Under the pieces are notes generated by a model, which did no database searches, was not told the DNA's origin, and saw nothing but the letters and a program-made list of their open reading frames with translations. Below, one piece after another: positions 35,298 to 45,451 of a stretch of DNA of 64,000 nt; position 1 is the stretch's first letter; the number at the start of each line of letters is the position of its first letter. A program made the translations under genes and the position numbers. The DNA lies in NCBI GenBank assembly GCA_020636435.1, contig JACJXX010000001.1, positions 2,497,001-2,561,000 on the forward strand. Reading direction: 5' to 3'. This DNA comes from Lewinellaceae bacterium. Its GTDB lineage: Bacteria > Bacteroidota > Bacteroidia > Chitinophagales > Saprospiraceae.

Positions 35298-38200
35298 TCA
35301 ATAGCAATCAATGTATCCGCAAATCTCTTGGAGCATTTGCTGAGCTCTTGAATCTCTGGATTGGCTGCGGACAATATCTCTTGCCTCTTCCAGCTGATGC
35401 TCGCCTCTTAACTTGACGTCTCTGTCTACGCCATTGAGGTTGGAGAGCCCCGCCTGTTTTAGAAATTCGGCCTTATCCAATATGCCTGCTACGCTGAGCA
35501 GTTCCTTTTCGGCAATGCAGGCCTCAAAATGCTGGGCGGCCTGTTCGTAATTGTAGGTACTGAAAAAGATGTTGCCCATGGCGCGGTTGGCCATGACATA
35601 AACGTGTAGCATAGCAGTAGAAGTGCGATGGTTGTTTCCGTTAAAATGGCTCAGTACTTGTTCGTACTTTTCTTTGGCTCCGATGATGTTCTCGCCGTTG
35701 TAGTAGAGATGCCCCATGTTGAGGTCAATACCCAGCAGGGTGGGCAGATAATTATCCGGAGCCACCTTCGACAATTCCGAATACAGCCTTTTGGCCTCTT
35801 CAAAATTGTCGATCGAGCGTTCGGGATTGCGGCTGAAGAACAGGTGGCCGAGGTTCATATAGGCATTCGCTTTCACGGCCTGGTACTGTTGGCGATATTC
35901 CAACGGGGCGCCGCCGGCCGCTTCAACAGAATCAATGACGGCTTCCAATTGCTGTTGAGCGGCAGTGTTATTGTCGGACCGGAGGTGGATTTCGCCGATC
36001 TTAGCCATAGTTTCCAGTTCTTTCAACCGGTAAGTTTCCGGCTCTGTCTTTCTCAAATCCTGGTAATAAGACCTGGCGCGGTTGTAATTTTGAAGGGCCC
36101 GATAGTAATCTTCCTTTGCCAGGTTGAGCTCGCCGGCGGCATTTTCAATTTCCGCCAGCATCCCCTGGTAAGCGGCCTGGTTGCGGCCATAGTCTTTGAG
36201 GTCGACAAATATCTGGCGGGCAATATTGGTGGCGTTTTCGGCATCATTATATTGCTTAAGCTGCAAGTAGAGCTCGGCTTTTTTCAACTGAATTTCGCCG
36301 AGGGTATTCTGGTATTCTTCCAGGCGGTTTTTGCCGTTCAATTTATTAAAGATCTCTTCCGCCTCCTGGTAGTGATCTAGTGCACCGGAAAAATCCCTGT
36401 TTTTAACATAGAATCCAGCAAAATCCAGATAAATCCGCCCCATCAGAGAGTAGAATATATCTTCATTTTTTTCGAGCTGTTCCCGACACAAGGCCAGGGC
36501 TTGGTCAAAGTATACTCTGACCAATTGTCCATTCCCTTCCAGGCTGTGAATCTTGCCCAACCCCCAAAGCACGTTCGCCTTATGGATTTCATAAACGCCT
36601 TTCTGTTCTTTGGAGAGTTTTTCATAAAGATTCAGGGCCTGTTCAAATTTGCCCAGCGCAAAAGCATTCTCTTCTTCATTCAGGTATACAATGCCATGCT
36701 CCTGTATGGTTTTGGCATAATCCGGCATAAAAACCACGCTGTCGAGGGCGATCAGCTCTCTGGCCATAGCGTCGGCTTCACCCAACTCTTTTCGGGCAGC
36801 CTCATCATTGCCTTCCTGAAAGTACAAGGTGCCGAGGCCCTGTTTGACATTCAGCAAGTGGAGTTTGTAAACCCGGGGAGCCTTGCGGTCGTATCGCTCC
36901 AGAATCTCCAGCGCCTTATTGTAATAGATGTGGGCGGAATCGTACTGGTCCAGGACCTGAAAATAGCCTCCCAGGTTGTCGAAGGTTTCGGCCAGGGCCG
37001 TCTCATAAGTTTCCGGCGCCCGTTTTGCCAGCCGGGAGTCGATTTTTAAAGCCTCATCGAACTTTGCCTTTGCCTTATCATTTTGCCCGTAGGCAAGATG
37101 GCTCAACCCCATAGCATTCAAAATGCTGGAAATCTCATCGCTATAGGTTTCCTGGTGTTCCTTGCTCAGATTTTCAAAAATCTCCATGGCCTGGTCATAC
37201 TTATTCAGGGCCAGGAAGTAATGCCTTTGGTTGTGTAGCACTCTGCCCTGGGCTGCGTACACATTGGCGATTGCCGGTTGGTAAATCTCCGGAGATTTCT
37301 GCGCCAGGCTGTAATAAGTTTGTTCCAGATTCCCGTAAATGTCATTGGCCGTTTTGTAATCATTGCGTTTGGAGAATAAGTTGGCCATCCGGTAAAGGAC
37401 ACTCGACTGGGAAGGAAGGTAGAGTTTTCGATCTACCGTTACAAGTTCGCTGTATATCTGGTAGGCTATCTTATAAGCACTTAACGCCTCATCGTACTTG
37501 TTGAGCTTCGAACAGACCGCGCCCAGGTCGGACTCTATCCTGGCTCGTGCGCTCGGCGCCTGGTAACCCTCCCTGGCCATTCCTTCAACCACCTCTATCG
37601 CTTTTCTGTAGTACTGTTCCGACTTTTGAAACTGGCTTTTCTGATAATACAGATCGCCGTATTCGGAAAAGAGAGAAGCCTGCAGGCCTTGTACGTAGTG
37701 AGGATTGTCGCTGTCTGGTTTGACTGACTGCAGGGTCTTACTGGCCTTATCGAGTATTTCTTCCGCATCATCCAACCGGTCTGCGGATTGATACATGCTG
37801 CTCAGGGATTTAGCGACCTCAACGTATTGTATCTTATCTAACCCCCGGATGTTTAAGGCGCGCTCCAATTGGGCAATTGCCTTTTCATTTTTCAGGTTGA
37901 TTGCTAATATGGCGGCGTAGGGCAACAGTACATCGGGGTTGTTTTCCTCCCTTTGGGCCATGCGTTCGAAGGCGCGTTCCGCCTCCTCAAACTGCATATT
38001 CGTGGCAAAAAGATAAGCCTTCCACCAGTCGGCCATCGCCTCCTTCTGGCCAGCCGGGTCACCCATTTGTTGCAGGGAATCCAGCTGTTCTTCCGAAAAG
38101 GATTCCCAGATGAGGTCGATAAACAGGTCGATGGATTCTTCCGAGAATTCCTCTGTGTCTTCCCCTTCTGCGCCGGAGTTGGCCGCATCGAGCATGGCCT

Positions 38201-38792
38201 CTCGTATTTCAAAGGAAATGGCCTTCCAATCTGCCTTGGATAAGCGGGCGCTCAGCTTCTTTAATTCCTGTTCATTGGCTTCCAGCCGCCGTTCTATGTT
38301 TTCTTTTTCTCCCTGCAGTTCCTGGTACTCATGCGTATTGGTAGCCGACTGCGAGATGCTGTTGTTGATCTCCGCCAGGTTTTTCTTGAGGCTGCTGACC
38401 TCCTGCAATATTTTTGTGTATTCAGCAGGGTCCGGCGCCGCCCGGCTATAAGCCCCGGTAGTGCAAAGGATCAGCACGATGCCCCGGTTGGGGTCGCTAA
38501 ACAGGATGAAATCCTCATAGCCTTTCTCATTCAGGAAGACATAGCCCTCCTTCCTGGCCCAAATCCGGGTCGCGTCTCCGGGCTTCTTGTTGTGGAATTG
38601 GAGTTTGAACGTACCATCGTCCTGCGAGTAGACGCTGCTGGCGCCGTCCGCACTGACCTGGACATCAGGTAGAGGCTCCAGGGCATTTTCATTACAACTC
38701 GAACTTTTGAAAACTACTCCTTTGATAACAGCCTGCGCGGCCAATGCCGAACAACCGAGCAGGAGCCCAAAGAGAAGGAGGATTTTTTTCAT
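35298..38792 (-). CDS. secreted TPR protein, long paralogue
   Basis: 1164 residues. A signal peptide (KKILLLFGLLLGCSALAAQ) is followed by a carboxypeptidase-regulatory-like segment (IKGVVFKSSSCNENALEPLPDVQVSADGASS). A coiled-coil region comes next (SLKKNLAEINNSISQSATNTHEYQELQGEKENIERRLEANEQELKKL). Then there are many TPRs, for example YYRKAIEVVEGM, ALNKYDQAMEIFENL and YYNKALEILERY. It ends DIVRSQSRDSRAQQMLQEICGYIDCY, shared with the next gene. It is probably a cell-envelope scaffold. The tandem paralogue at 39126 is a shorter derivative. Confidence 0.85.
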   Translation of the reverse strand: MKKILLLFGLLLGCSALAAQAVIKGVVFKSSSCNENALEPLPDVQVSADGASSVYSQDDGTFKLQFHNKKPGDATRIWARKEGYVFLNEKGYEDFILFSDPNRGIVLILCTTGAYSRAAPDPAEYTKILQEVSSLKKNLAEINNSISQSATNTHEYQELQGEKENIERRLEANEQELKKLSARLSKADWKAISFEIREAMLDAANSGAEGEDTEEFSEESIDLFIDLIWESFSEEQLDSLQQMGDPAGQKEAMADWWKAYLFATNMQFEEAERAFERMAQREENNPDVLLPYAAILAINLKNEKAIAQLERALNIRGLDKIQYVEVAKSLSSMYQSADRLDDAEEILDKASKTLQSVKPDSDNPHYVQGLQASLFSEYGDLYYQKSQFQKSEQYYRKAIEVVEGMAREGYQAPSARARIESDLGAVCSKLNKYDEALSAYKIAYQIYSELVTVDRKLYLPSQSSVLYRMANLFSKRNDYKTANDIYGNLEQTYYSLAQKSPEIYQPAIANVYAAQGRVLHNQRHYFLALNKYDQAMEIFENLSKEHQETYSDEISSILNAMGLSHLAYGQNDKAKAKFDEALKIDSRLAKRAPETYETALAETFDNLGGYFQVLDQYDSAHIYYNKALEILERYDRKAPRVYKLHLLNVKQGLGTLYFQEGNDEAARKELGEADAMARELIALDSVVFMPDYAKTIQEHGIVYLNEEENAFALGKFEQALNLYEKLSKEQKGVYEIHKANVLWGLGKIHSLEGNGQLVRVYFDQALALCREQLEKNEDIFYSLMGRIYLDFAGFYVKNRDFSGALDHYQEAEEIFNKLNGKNRLEEYQNTLGEIQLKKAELYLQLKQYNDAENATNIARQIFVDLKDYGRNQAAYQGMLAEIENAAGELNLAKEDYYRALQNYNRARSYYQDLRKTEPETYRLKELETMAKIGEIHLRSDNNTAAQQQLEAVIDSVEAAGGAPLEYRQQYQAVKANAYMNLGHLFFSRNPERSIDNFEEAKRLYSELSKVAPDNYLPTLLGIDLNMGHLYYNGENIIGAKEKYEQVLSHFNGNNHRTSTAMLHVYVMANRAMGNIFFSTYNYEQAAQHFEACIAEKELLSVAGILDKAEFLKQAGLSNLNGVDRDVKLRGEHQLEEARDIVRSQSRDSRAQQMLQEICGYIDCY

Positions 38793-38879
38793 GTTACTGA
38801 TTTTAAGAGCTTATGGATTCTTAGCCGTTGGTTTTAGCGATGGCGATGATCTTTGAGGTTAAGATCTTCTTAGTATATC

Positions 38880-39125
38880 AAGAATTAAAGAATTCCGGAC
38901 GACTCCATGACGAAGGCTCTGATGTTTCAAATTATAGTTTTTTTCTCAGATATGAAATAATTATGGCTTTATAGTAACTATTTACAACCCCGACCCAAAA
39001 TGCCTGATTTTGCCCGACCCTGAAGGGTGATCAGGCATTTTCGGCCTTTGCTCCCTTTAGGGTTGGGGCAAACAATGGGAGAAAATGCCGGGTGGAGATA
39101 AACCTCAATAGTTACGCTTTATAAA
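38880..39125. repeat. intergenic duplicated segment, copy 2
   Basis: Counterpart of 35060-35297, sharing the GACGACTCCATGACGAAGGC start and the ATCAGGCATTTT palindrome. The 330-base gap between the two TPR genes holds nothing else that I can identify. Confidence 0.8.
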
Positions 39126-40817
39126 TCAATAGCACTCAATGTATCCGCAAATCTCTTGGAGCATTTGCTGAGCTCTTGAATCTCCGGATTGGCTGCGGGC
39201 AATATCCCTTGCTTCTTCTAGCTGATGCTCGCCTTTCAACTTGACGTCCCTGTCTACGTCATTGAGGTTGGAAAGCCCCGCCTGTTTTAGAAATTCGGCC
39301 TTATCCAGTATGCCTGCTACGCTGAGCAGTTCCTTCTCGGCAATACAGGCCTCATAATGCCGGGCGGCCTGTTCGTAATTGTAGGTAGTGAAATAAATGT
39401 TGCCTATGGCGCTATTAGCGCCAATGTAAACATGGAGCATAGCAGTAGAAGTTCTATGGTTGTTGCCGTTAAAATGGCCCAACACTTGTTCGTACTTTTC
39501 TTTTGCCCCGGTAAGGTTCTCGCCATTGTAATATAGGTGCCCTATATTGAGGTAAATGATCAATAGAGTGGGCAGGTAACGTTCCGGCGCCTCCTGCGAC
39601 AATTCCAAATACTGCCTTTCTGCCTCCTCAAAATTGGCAATCGAGCGTTCGGGGTTGAGGCTGAAAAACAGGTAGCCGAGGTTCATATAGGCATTCGCTT
39701 TCACGGCCTGGTACTGTTGTCGATATTCCAACGGGGTGGCGCCGGCCGCTTCAACAGAATCAATGACGGCTTCCAATTGCTGTTGAGCGGCAATGCTATT
39801 GTCGGATAACAGGTGGATTTCGCCGATCGTGGCCATGGTTTCCAGCTCTTTCAACCGGTAAGTTTCAGGCTCTGTCTTTCTTAAATCCTGGTAATAAGAC
39901 CGGGCGCGGTTGTAATTCTGAAGGGCCCGATAGTAGTCTTCCTTTGCCAGGTTGAGCGCACCGACGGCATTTTCAATTTCCGCCAACATCCCCTGATAAG
40001 CGGCCCGGTTGCGGCCATAGTCTTTGAGGTCGACAAATATCTGGCGGGCGATATTGGCTGCGTTTTCTGCATCATCGTACTGTTTCAACTGCATGTAGAG
40101 TTGTGCTTTTTCCAGTTGTATTTCTCCGAGGGTATTCTGGTATTCTTCCAGGCGGTTCTTGCCGTTCAGCTTATTGAAGACATCTTCCGCCTCTTCGTAA
40201 TAACCCAGCGCACTGGAGAAATCTTTGTTTTTAGCACAATAGCTGGCAAAATCCTGATAGTTTAGCCCTATTTGGGAAAGGAGTATGTCTTCATTTTTTT
40301 CGAACTTATCGCGGCCCAAGCTCAGGGGCTCCTCTGCCAGCAGGGAATCGATTTTTAAAGCCTCATCGAGTTTTTCTATAATGCTGTTGTTGATCTCCGC
40401 CAGGTTTTTCTTGAGGCTGCTGACCTCCTGCAATATTTTTGTGTATTCAGCAGGGGCCGGCGCCGACCGGCTATAAGCCCCGGTGGTGCAAAGGATCAGT
40501 ATAATGCCCCGGTTGGGGTCGCTGAATAGGATAAAATCCTCGTAGCCTTTCTCGTTCAGAAAGACATAGCCCTCCTTCCGCACCCAAATCCGGGTCGCGG
40601 CCCCAGGCTTCTTGTTTGGGAATTGGAGCCGGAAAGTACCATCGTCCAGTGAGTAGACGCTGCTGGCGCCGTCCGCGCTGACCTGAACGCCGGGTAGTGG
40701 CTCTAAAGCATTTTCATTACAACTCAGGCTTTTGAAAACCACTCCTTTGATAACAGCCTGGGCAGCCAATGCCGAACAACCTAACAGGAGCCCAAAGAGA
40801 AGGGGGTTTTTTTTCAT
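39126..40817 (-). CDS. secreted TPR protein, short paralogue
   Basis: 563 residues. The first 140 and last 390 residues match the 1164-residue gene closely. The middle is missing: SLKKNLAEINNSI passes straight to IEKLDEALKIDS and then LGRDKFEKNEDILLSQIGLNY, so the coiled coil and most central TPRs have gone. The loss is in frame, leaving a complete reading frame with signal peptide. A copy with fewer repeats might still work. Both genes sit behind the same duplicated spacer. Confidence 0.85.
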   Translation of the reverse strand: MKKNPLLFGLLLGCSALAAQAVIKGVVFKSLSCNENALEPLPGVQVSADGASSVYSLDDGTFRLQFPNKKPGAATRIWVRKEGYVFLNEKGYEDFILFSDPNRGIILILCTTGAYSRSAPAPAEYTKILQEVSSLKKNLAEINNSIIEKLDEALKIDSLLAEEPLSLGRDKFEKNEDILLSQIGLNYQDFASYCAKNKDFSSALGYYEEAEDVFNKLNGKNRLEEYQNTLGEIQLEKAQLYMQLKQYDDAENAANIARQIFVDLKDYGRNRAAYQGMLAEIENAVGALNLAKEDYYRALQNYNRARSYYQDLRKTEPETYRLKELETMATIGEIHLLSDNSIAAQQQLEAVIDSVEAAGATPLEYRQQYQAVKANAYMNLGYLFFSLNPERSIANFEEAERQYLELSQEAPERYLPTLLIIYLNIGHLYYNGENLTGAKEKYEQVLGHFNGNNHRTSTAMLHVYIGANSAIGNIYFTTYNYEQAARHYEACIAEKELLSVAGILDKAEFLKQAGLSNLNDVDRDVKLKGEHQLEEARDIARSQSGDSRAQQMLQEICGYIECY

Positions 40818-40845
40818 GTCACAGATTTTAAAAGCTTACGGATGG

Positions 40846-42555
40846 TTATCCCCCGGTTTTGAGGATGGTTATTTCTACCCGTTGGTTCATTTGGCGGCCC
40901 CGGGGAGTTTTGTTGCTCGCAATAGGTTTTCGCTTGCCATACCCCTTGTACTGCAGGCGTTCTTCCGGCACGCCATTCCCGAGCAGGAACCGGTAAACGT
41001 TCAGGGCCCTGGCTTCGGAAAGCCGGTCGCAGTAATCGTCGGGGGGCAAGCCGTTGGTATGGCCGCCGATCTCGACGACGACCCCGGCCCGTTTGATCAA
41101 AATGCTGGAAATCTCATTCAATAAGGCGTAGGATTCTTCTTTGATCTTGGCGCTGTCGGCCTCAAAATGCAGGTTGTCCACCCGAAACACTTCTCCTTCC
41201 TGCAAGGCTGCTTTGTTCAATGAGGCAACAACCTGGGCCGGGGCTTCTTTATTTTTTTTGACGACAATGAGAAATTCCAGGACGCCAGCCGTATTGCCGT
41301 CCACCACAAAAGGCTCTTCGGCGACTGTGCCTTCGGGAGTGGCGACGACCTGGTTGTAGCGCCCTTCTTCCCGCATAAAGGAAAAGGAGTACTCGCCGGA
41401 GTAGGCGTTGCTCCTCGACGAGGAAAGGGTTTTGCCACTGGATGCATTGACCAGCTGTATATTTGTTTGCAGCGGGTTTCCATCTTCATCGATAACCCGT
41501 CCGTTGATCACGATTGCCTGCTGAGGGCGGGCTTCTTCAGTGAGCGCCACTTGTACAAGGTCTCCATTGACGACCATAAACCCCAGGTCTTCGCTTGAAT
41601 TCACAATAAACCCATATTCGTCCTCCTGGGTATTGTAGGGCGGCCCCAGGTTGACGGCTTTGCTGCAATGCCAGCCCGAGGTTAAGGTCGTTTTGTAGAG
41701 GTCGTACCCCCCGGCGCCGCCCTCCTGGTTGGAGGCGAAATACAAGGTTTGGTTATCGCCGGCGATGAAAGCGGAGATTTCGTTCGCTCCGGTATTGACA
41801 TCCAGAGGTTTGGGATAAGCCCAGGCCCCTTCCTCGTTCTTCCGGCTGATGAAGAGGTCAAACTGTTTGGTCTCCGGCACAAAAACCGAAACGACGAAAA
41901 TCTTTTCATCCGGAGAGACGGCCATACCATCCGTCCCCGTCTGGTAATCTTTTTCTATGTTGACCCCCATCTGCTTCAGTTTGCGGGTGAACTCTTCGCT
42001 ATCGATGTCTTCTTGGAGGATGCTGATCACCTTTTCGAGCAGGCCTTTTTCCCGTAGGTTGGTGAGAAGAGCCATCATTGATCTATTGTTGAGTTCCCGA
42101 AAAAAGCGGTTGATCTCCCCGTCCAGCGGTTCGGGGTTTTTCCAGACTACGCCATCCAGTTCCGCCCGGTAATAGGGACCGCCGCCATTTTCCCAGTCCT
42201 TCCGCCAGCTTTGGAAATAAACGGCCTGCCCATCCGCCGTGATGTTGGGCTCGTCCTCTCCGTCATCCGTATTCACCTGCTGCCCCAGGCAACGAGGCGG
42301 CGCCCATTCTCCGTCCACTTTCTGGCTGTACCAGATGTCTCCGTCATACCGGGGCCCGCCGTGCTCATCTTCTTCGCGGCGCCTCGACCAGGGCTGGCCG
42401 CCTCTTTGCGACATGAAATAAAGGTACCTGCCGTTGGGCGTAATGGAAAGATTGGTTTCCCTGGAATTGGAGTTCAGTTGTTCCAGTTCCGTGAATACCT
42501 GCCCGGCAGCTAGGAGGGGAAGCAAAAAAAAGATGTAAAATGCAGCGTATTTCAT
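40846..42555 (-). CDS. PD40-like/OmpA-family outer-membrane protein
   Basis: 569 residues with a signal peptide (KYAAFYIFFLLPLLAAGQ). Beta-propeller PD40-type units appear: SITPNGRYLYFMSQRGG, NITADGQAVYFQSWR, AVSPDEKIFVVSVF and FIAGDNQTLYFASNQEGGAGGYDLYKT. The C-terminus is an OmpA peptidoglycan-binding domain: LHFEADSAKIKEES, VVEIGGHTNGLPPDDYCDRLSEARALNVYRFLLGNGVPEERLQYKGYGKRKPIASN. The usual NTDxxG region reads GHTNG. It probably ties the outer membrane to peptidoglycan. It ends 28 bases before the short TPR gene start. Confidence 0.9.
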   Translation of the reverse strand: MKYAAFYIFFLLPLLAAGQVFTELEQLNSNSRETNLSITPNGRYLYFMSQRGGQPWSRRREEDEHGGPRYDGDIWYSQKVDGEWAPPRCLGQQVNTDDGEDEPNITADGQAVYFQSWRKDWENGGGPYYRAELDGVVWKNPEPLDGEINRFFRELNNRSMMALLTNLREKGLLEKVISILQEDIDSEEFTRKLKQMGVNIEKDYQTGTDGMAVSPDEKIFVVSVFVPETKQFDLFISRKNEEGAWAYPKPLDVNTGANEISAFIAGDNQTLYFASNQEGGAGGYDLYKTTLTSGWHCSKAVNLGPPYNTQEDEYGFIVNSSEDLGFMVVNGDLVQVALTEEARPQQAIVINGRVIDEDGNPLQTNIQLVNASSGKTLSSSRSNAYSGEYSFSFMREEGRYNQVVATPEGTVAEEPFVVDGNTAGVLEFLIVVKKNKEAPAQVVASLNKAALQEGEVFRVDNLHFEADSAKIKEESYALLNEISSILIKRAGVVVEIGGHTNGLPPDDYCDRLSEARALNVYRFLLGNGVPEERLQYKGYGKRKPIASNKTPRGRQMNQRVEITILKTGG

Positions 42556-42740
42556 TTTGGTTTCAGGTTTGCCCGGGCAAAAACTGAGGAGATTGGCCCG
42601 GAAGGGGATTAAAAAAAGGAACTACAAACAGCTAAAAACACATTACATTCTTTTGAATATCAGTATAAATATAATGCTTTTTATGTTTTTTTAAGAATTC
42701 AGCGTAATTTCATTCGAAAAATTAACCCCAATTCAGGACT
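42556..42740. other. AT-rich divergent promoter region
   Basis: 185 bases between two OmpA-type genes, much more AT-rich than its surroundings (runs such as AATATCAGTATAAATATAATG). It must hold the promoters of both genes. I could not fix a single consensus pair. Confidence 0.35.
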
Positions 42741-45356
42741 ATGCCCACGAAAAAAGCCTTCCTGCTCTTCCTGTTTTCCATCTTTTTTTCTTTTACTGCA
42801 ACCGGACAAGCCGAGCGTGGCTTCGCCTATCTGAAGCAAAATGAACCGGAAAAGGCTGAACAAGCCTTCCGAAATAGCCTGGCGCACCCCACCGACGGCG
42901 TTGCCGCCCGCTTCGGAATGGCCTGGTGTTATTTGCAGCAGGATCATTCATTCCGCCAACTGTGCGAAGGGCTGGCTTTCCTGAGGGAATCCCGCCGCCG
43001 CTTTCCCGCTTTGGACGCAAATACGAAAGCCAGGTACCAGCCCTATGGCCTTTCGCCGGCTGCCTATCCGGACATGGAAAAAGCCCTGCAGGCAGCGGCG
43101 CTCCACCGCGTCAACAATTCCAGGTCGGTCGCCCAACTGGATAGCCTGCTCCAGCTGATGAGCCCGTTCCCGGAGGATTTAGAAAAAGAAGTGCAAAATA
43201 CCCGGCGCGCGGTGGTGCAGCACGCTGCCCACTATGCGGAGGACTACGCCTCCATCCGGTCGTTGGCGGAAAACCACTACGGCCTGGTAATCCAGGCCAA
43301 TTACCGATATCCCAGCCAGTTGGAAGAAAAACTGCTGAACAGCTTTGTCAAAGAAAACGGGCTGTATGCGTTGAGCGAATTCAAGGAAAGCCATCCCGGC
43401 CATCCCTTTTCCCGGGATTGCTGGGTGGACCAGTTCATCAGCGCCATCAACAGCAAAGCCCTCCGGCCCCTTCTTCATTTTCTGAGCGACTATCCGCACA
43501 GCACGCTGGACGTTTTGGCTGACGTCGTTCTGAGGGCCAAGACCGGCAACGGCGCCAATATTCCTCAGGCCCACCTGCTCACTGCTGCTGAAAAACAACA
43601 ACTGGAATCCTGCAAGGCGGGCTGGAAGCTGCAGGCCGCTCTGGAAAGCAAAGAACCCTTCGGCCCGGCCCTCCAGCAGGAATTGCTTTCCCATATCCAA
43701 AAATCGGCGCCGGCCTCGCGCACCTATTTTTTGATGAAGAAAGCCCTGCAGGCGTACCTCGACAACCGGCAATGGGAGCCGGCAACGGCCCTGGTCAAGT
43801 TCAGCCAGCCTCTTTTTCCCGACGTCCGGCCAAAAGGCTGCGGCGCCCGGTTCTCCTATTTTGTCGAAAAACAACTGTGGTTCAGGGTGGCCATCCCCAT
43901 CATCGAGCGGGCTGCGGACGGCATTTACCGAATGCCGCTGGCCGCTCTGAACACCCCGGAAGGCAGCGAATATTCGCCGGCCGTTTCCGCCGACGGCAGC
44001 GAATTGTACTTCGCCGCTACCGGCCGGGAAGGCCAGGTTGGCGGCGAGGATATTTTTCTATCCCGGTATGACTTCAGGAACAAAAGCTGGGGGCCGCCCC
44101 AACTGGCAGAATCGCTTTCCACCGCCGCCGATGAGGTTCCCTTGTCGATGACTTCCGACGGCAACCACCTGCTTTTGTTCAGGAACGGCCAATTGCACCT
44201 CGCGGCCCTGGGCAGGGAAGGCTGGGAAAAACCTCAGCCTTTGCCGGACAATATTAACGCCTTCCCCTGGCTCGGCCGCGCCACTCTTTCCTCCGACGGG
44301 CAGGTGATCATCTTCGCCGCCATAAAAGACCTCCAAAAGGTATACAGCGAATCCGATATCGATTTGTACTTTTCCCGCAAAGGCCCCTCTGGCCAGTGGG
44401 CGCCCCCGCAGCCGCTGGGCCCCGACGTAAATACCTTTGAACAGGAACGGTCTCCTTTTTTATTCCACGATAACGAGACCCTATATTTCAGCTCCAACGG
44501 CCACAAAGGGCTGGGGGGTATGGATGTGTTTTATTCGAAACGGCTGGATGACAGCTGGCAATACTGGAGCGTGCCTCAAAACCTGGGCAAAGAGGTCAAT
44601 ACGCTGGATGACGACTGGGGTTTTCAATACTCCATGAGCCCCGCCGGCAACACCGTCTACTTGTCGGCTGAAAACCTTTACAGCAACCTCGGCGACCTGT
44701 TCTTTACCGGCCTTCCCAAACACGCAACTCCGGCTCCCATTGCCGTATACCGGGGCCGGCTGATGAATCCTTCCGGAGAAGGCCTCCAAAGCCCCCTGTT
44801 GGTTACGGATCTCGAAAGCGGGGAGGTCATTGAAGAAGTGATGCCCCGCCCCGACGGTTCGGTGTCCATACTGGCCCGCGGAGGCAAAAAACTCAGTGTC
44901 TACCCCAAAGACCAATCCCTGTTTCCCGTGTCCCGGATCATCGATCCATCCACAACAACTCCCGGCACCGTCGACACCATCCACACGGTGCCCATTGCCC
45001 TGATGCTCGAAGAAGGCGTTTCCGCTCCCCTCAACAACATCCTCTTCGATTTTGACAAAGCGGTGCTTAAGCCCCGTTCCATCCCTGAACTGTTGAGAGT
45101 CTATGAACTGGTCAAGGATGAAAGGTGGCTCATCCGGATCGAGGGCCATACCGATAATGTTGGCGCCGCAGCCTATAACCAAAAACTTTCGGAACAGCGA
45201 GCGGCAGCGGTCCTCCAGTTTCTGGCCGGTCAGGGCATTTCGCCCTCGCGAATGTCGGCTGAGGGTTTTGGCGACACGCAGCCTCTGGCGAGCAATGCTG
45301 ACGAGGCCGGCCGCGCAAAGAACCGGAGGGTGGTCATCCGGTTTGAGCGGAAATAG
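42741..45356 (+). CDS. TPR-PD40-OmpA outer-membrane protein
   Basis: 871 residues. Signal peptide (PTKKAFLLFLFSIFFSFTATGQ), then a TPR-like start (GFAYLKQNEPEKAEQAFRNSL), a long helical part, and PD40 units (YSPAVSADGSELYFAATGREGQVGGEDIFLSRYD; PFLFHDNETLYFSSNGHKGLGGMDVFYSKR). A C-terminal OmpA domain follows: NNILFDFDKAVLKPRSIPELLRVYEL, IRIEGHTDNVGAAAYNQKLSEQRAAAVLQFLAGQGISPSRMSAEGFGDTQPL. It retains the classic GHTDNxG motif. The layout resembles the PorE-like PD40/OmpA proteins near type IX secretion. That link is inference. Confidence 0.88.
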   Translation: MPTKKAFLLFLFSIFFSFTATGQAERGFAYLKQNEPEKAEQAFRNSLAHPTDGVAARFGMAWCYLQQDHSFRQLCEGLAFLRESRRRFPALDANTKARYQPYGLSPAAYPDMEKALQAAALHRVNNSRSVAQLDSLLQLMSPFPEDLEKEVQNTRRAVVQHAAHYAEDYASIRSLAENHYGLVIQANYRYPSQLEEKLLNSFVKENGLYALSEFKESHPGHPFSRDCWVDQFISAINSKALRPLLHFLSDYPHSTLDVLADVVLRAKTGNGANIPQAHLLTAAEKQQLESCKAGWKLQAALESKEPFGPALQQELLSHIQKSAPASRTYFLMKKALQAYLDNRQWEPATALVKFSQPLFPDVRPKGCGARFSYFVEKQLWFRVAIPIIERAADGIYRMPLAALNTPEGSEYSPAVSADGSELYFAATGREGQVGGEDIFLSRYDFRNKSWGPPQLAESLSTAADEVPLSMTSDGNHLLLFRNGQLHLAALGREGWEKPQPLPDNINAFPWLGRATLSSDGQVIIFAAIKDLQKVYSESDIDLYFSRKGPSGQWAPPQPLGPDVNTFEQERSPFLFHDNETLYFSSNGHKGLGGMDVFYSKRLDDSWQYWSVPQNLGKEVNTLDDDWGFQYSMSPAGNTVYLSAENLYSNLGDLFFTGLPKHATPAPIAVYRGRLMNPSGEGLQSPLLVTDLESGEVIEEVMPRPDGSVSILARGGKKLSVYPKDQSLFPVSRIIDPSTTTPGTVDTIHTVPIALMLEEGVSAPLNNILFDFDKAVLKPRSIPELLRVYELVKDERWLIRIEGHTDNVGAAAYNQKLSEQRAAAVLQFLAGQGISPSRMSAEGFGDTQPLASNADEAGRAKNRRVVIRFERK

Positions 45357-45373
45357 TATTGTAATCTACTTAC

Positions 45374-45404
45374 AAAACAACACCAATGAACCTAAAAATC
45401 GAAA
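45374..45404 (+). pseudogene. 31-bp shred of the EEP-family gene start
   Basis: AACACCAATGAACCTAAAAA matches the start at 26263-26288 and then is lost. Included because the shared leader shows both come from the same decayed gene type. Confidence 0.4.
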
Positions 45405-45451
45405 TTGCTAGTTCCTGCGAATTGCAGGTTTATTAAACCCCCATTGAAAAT

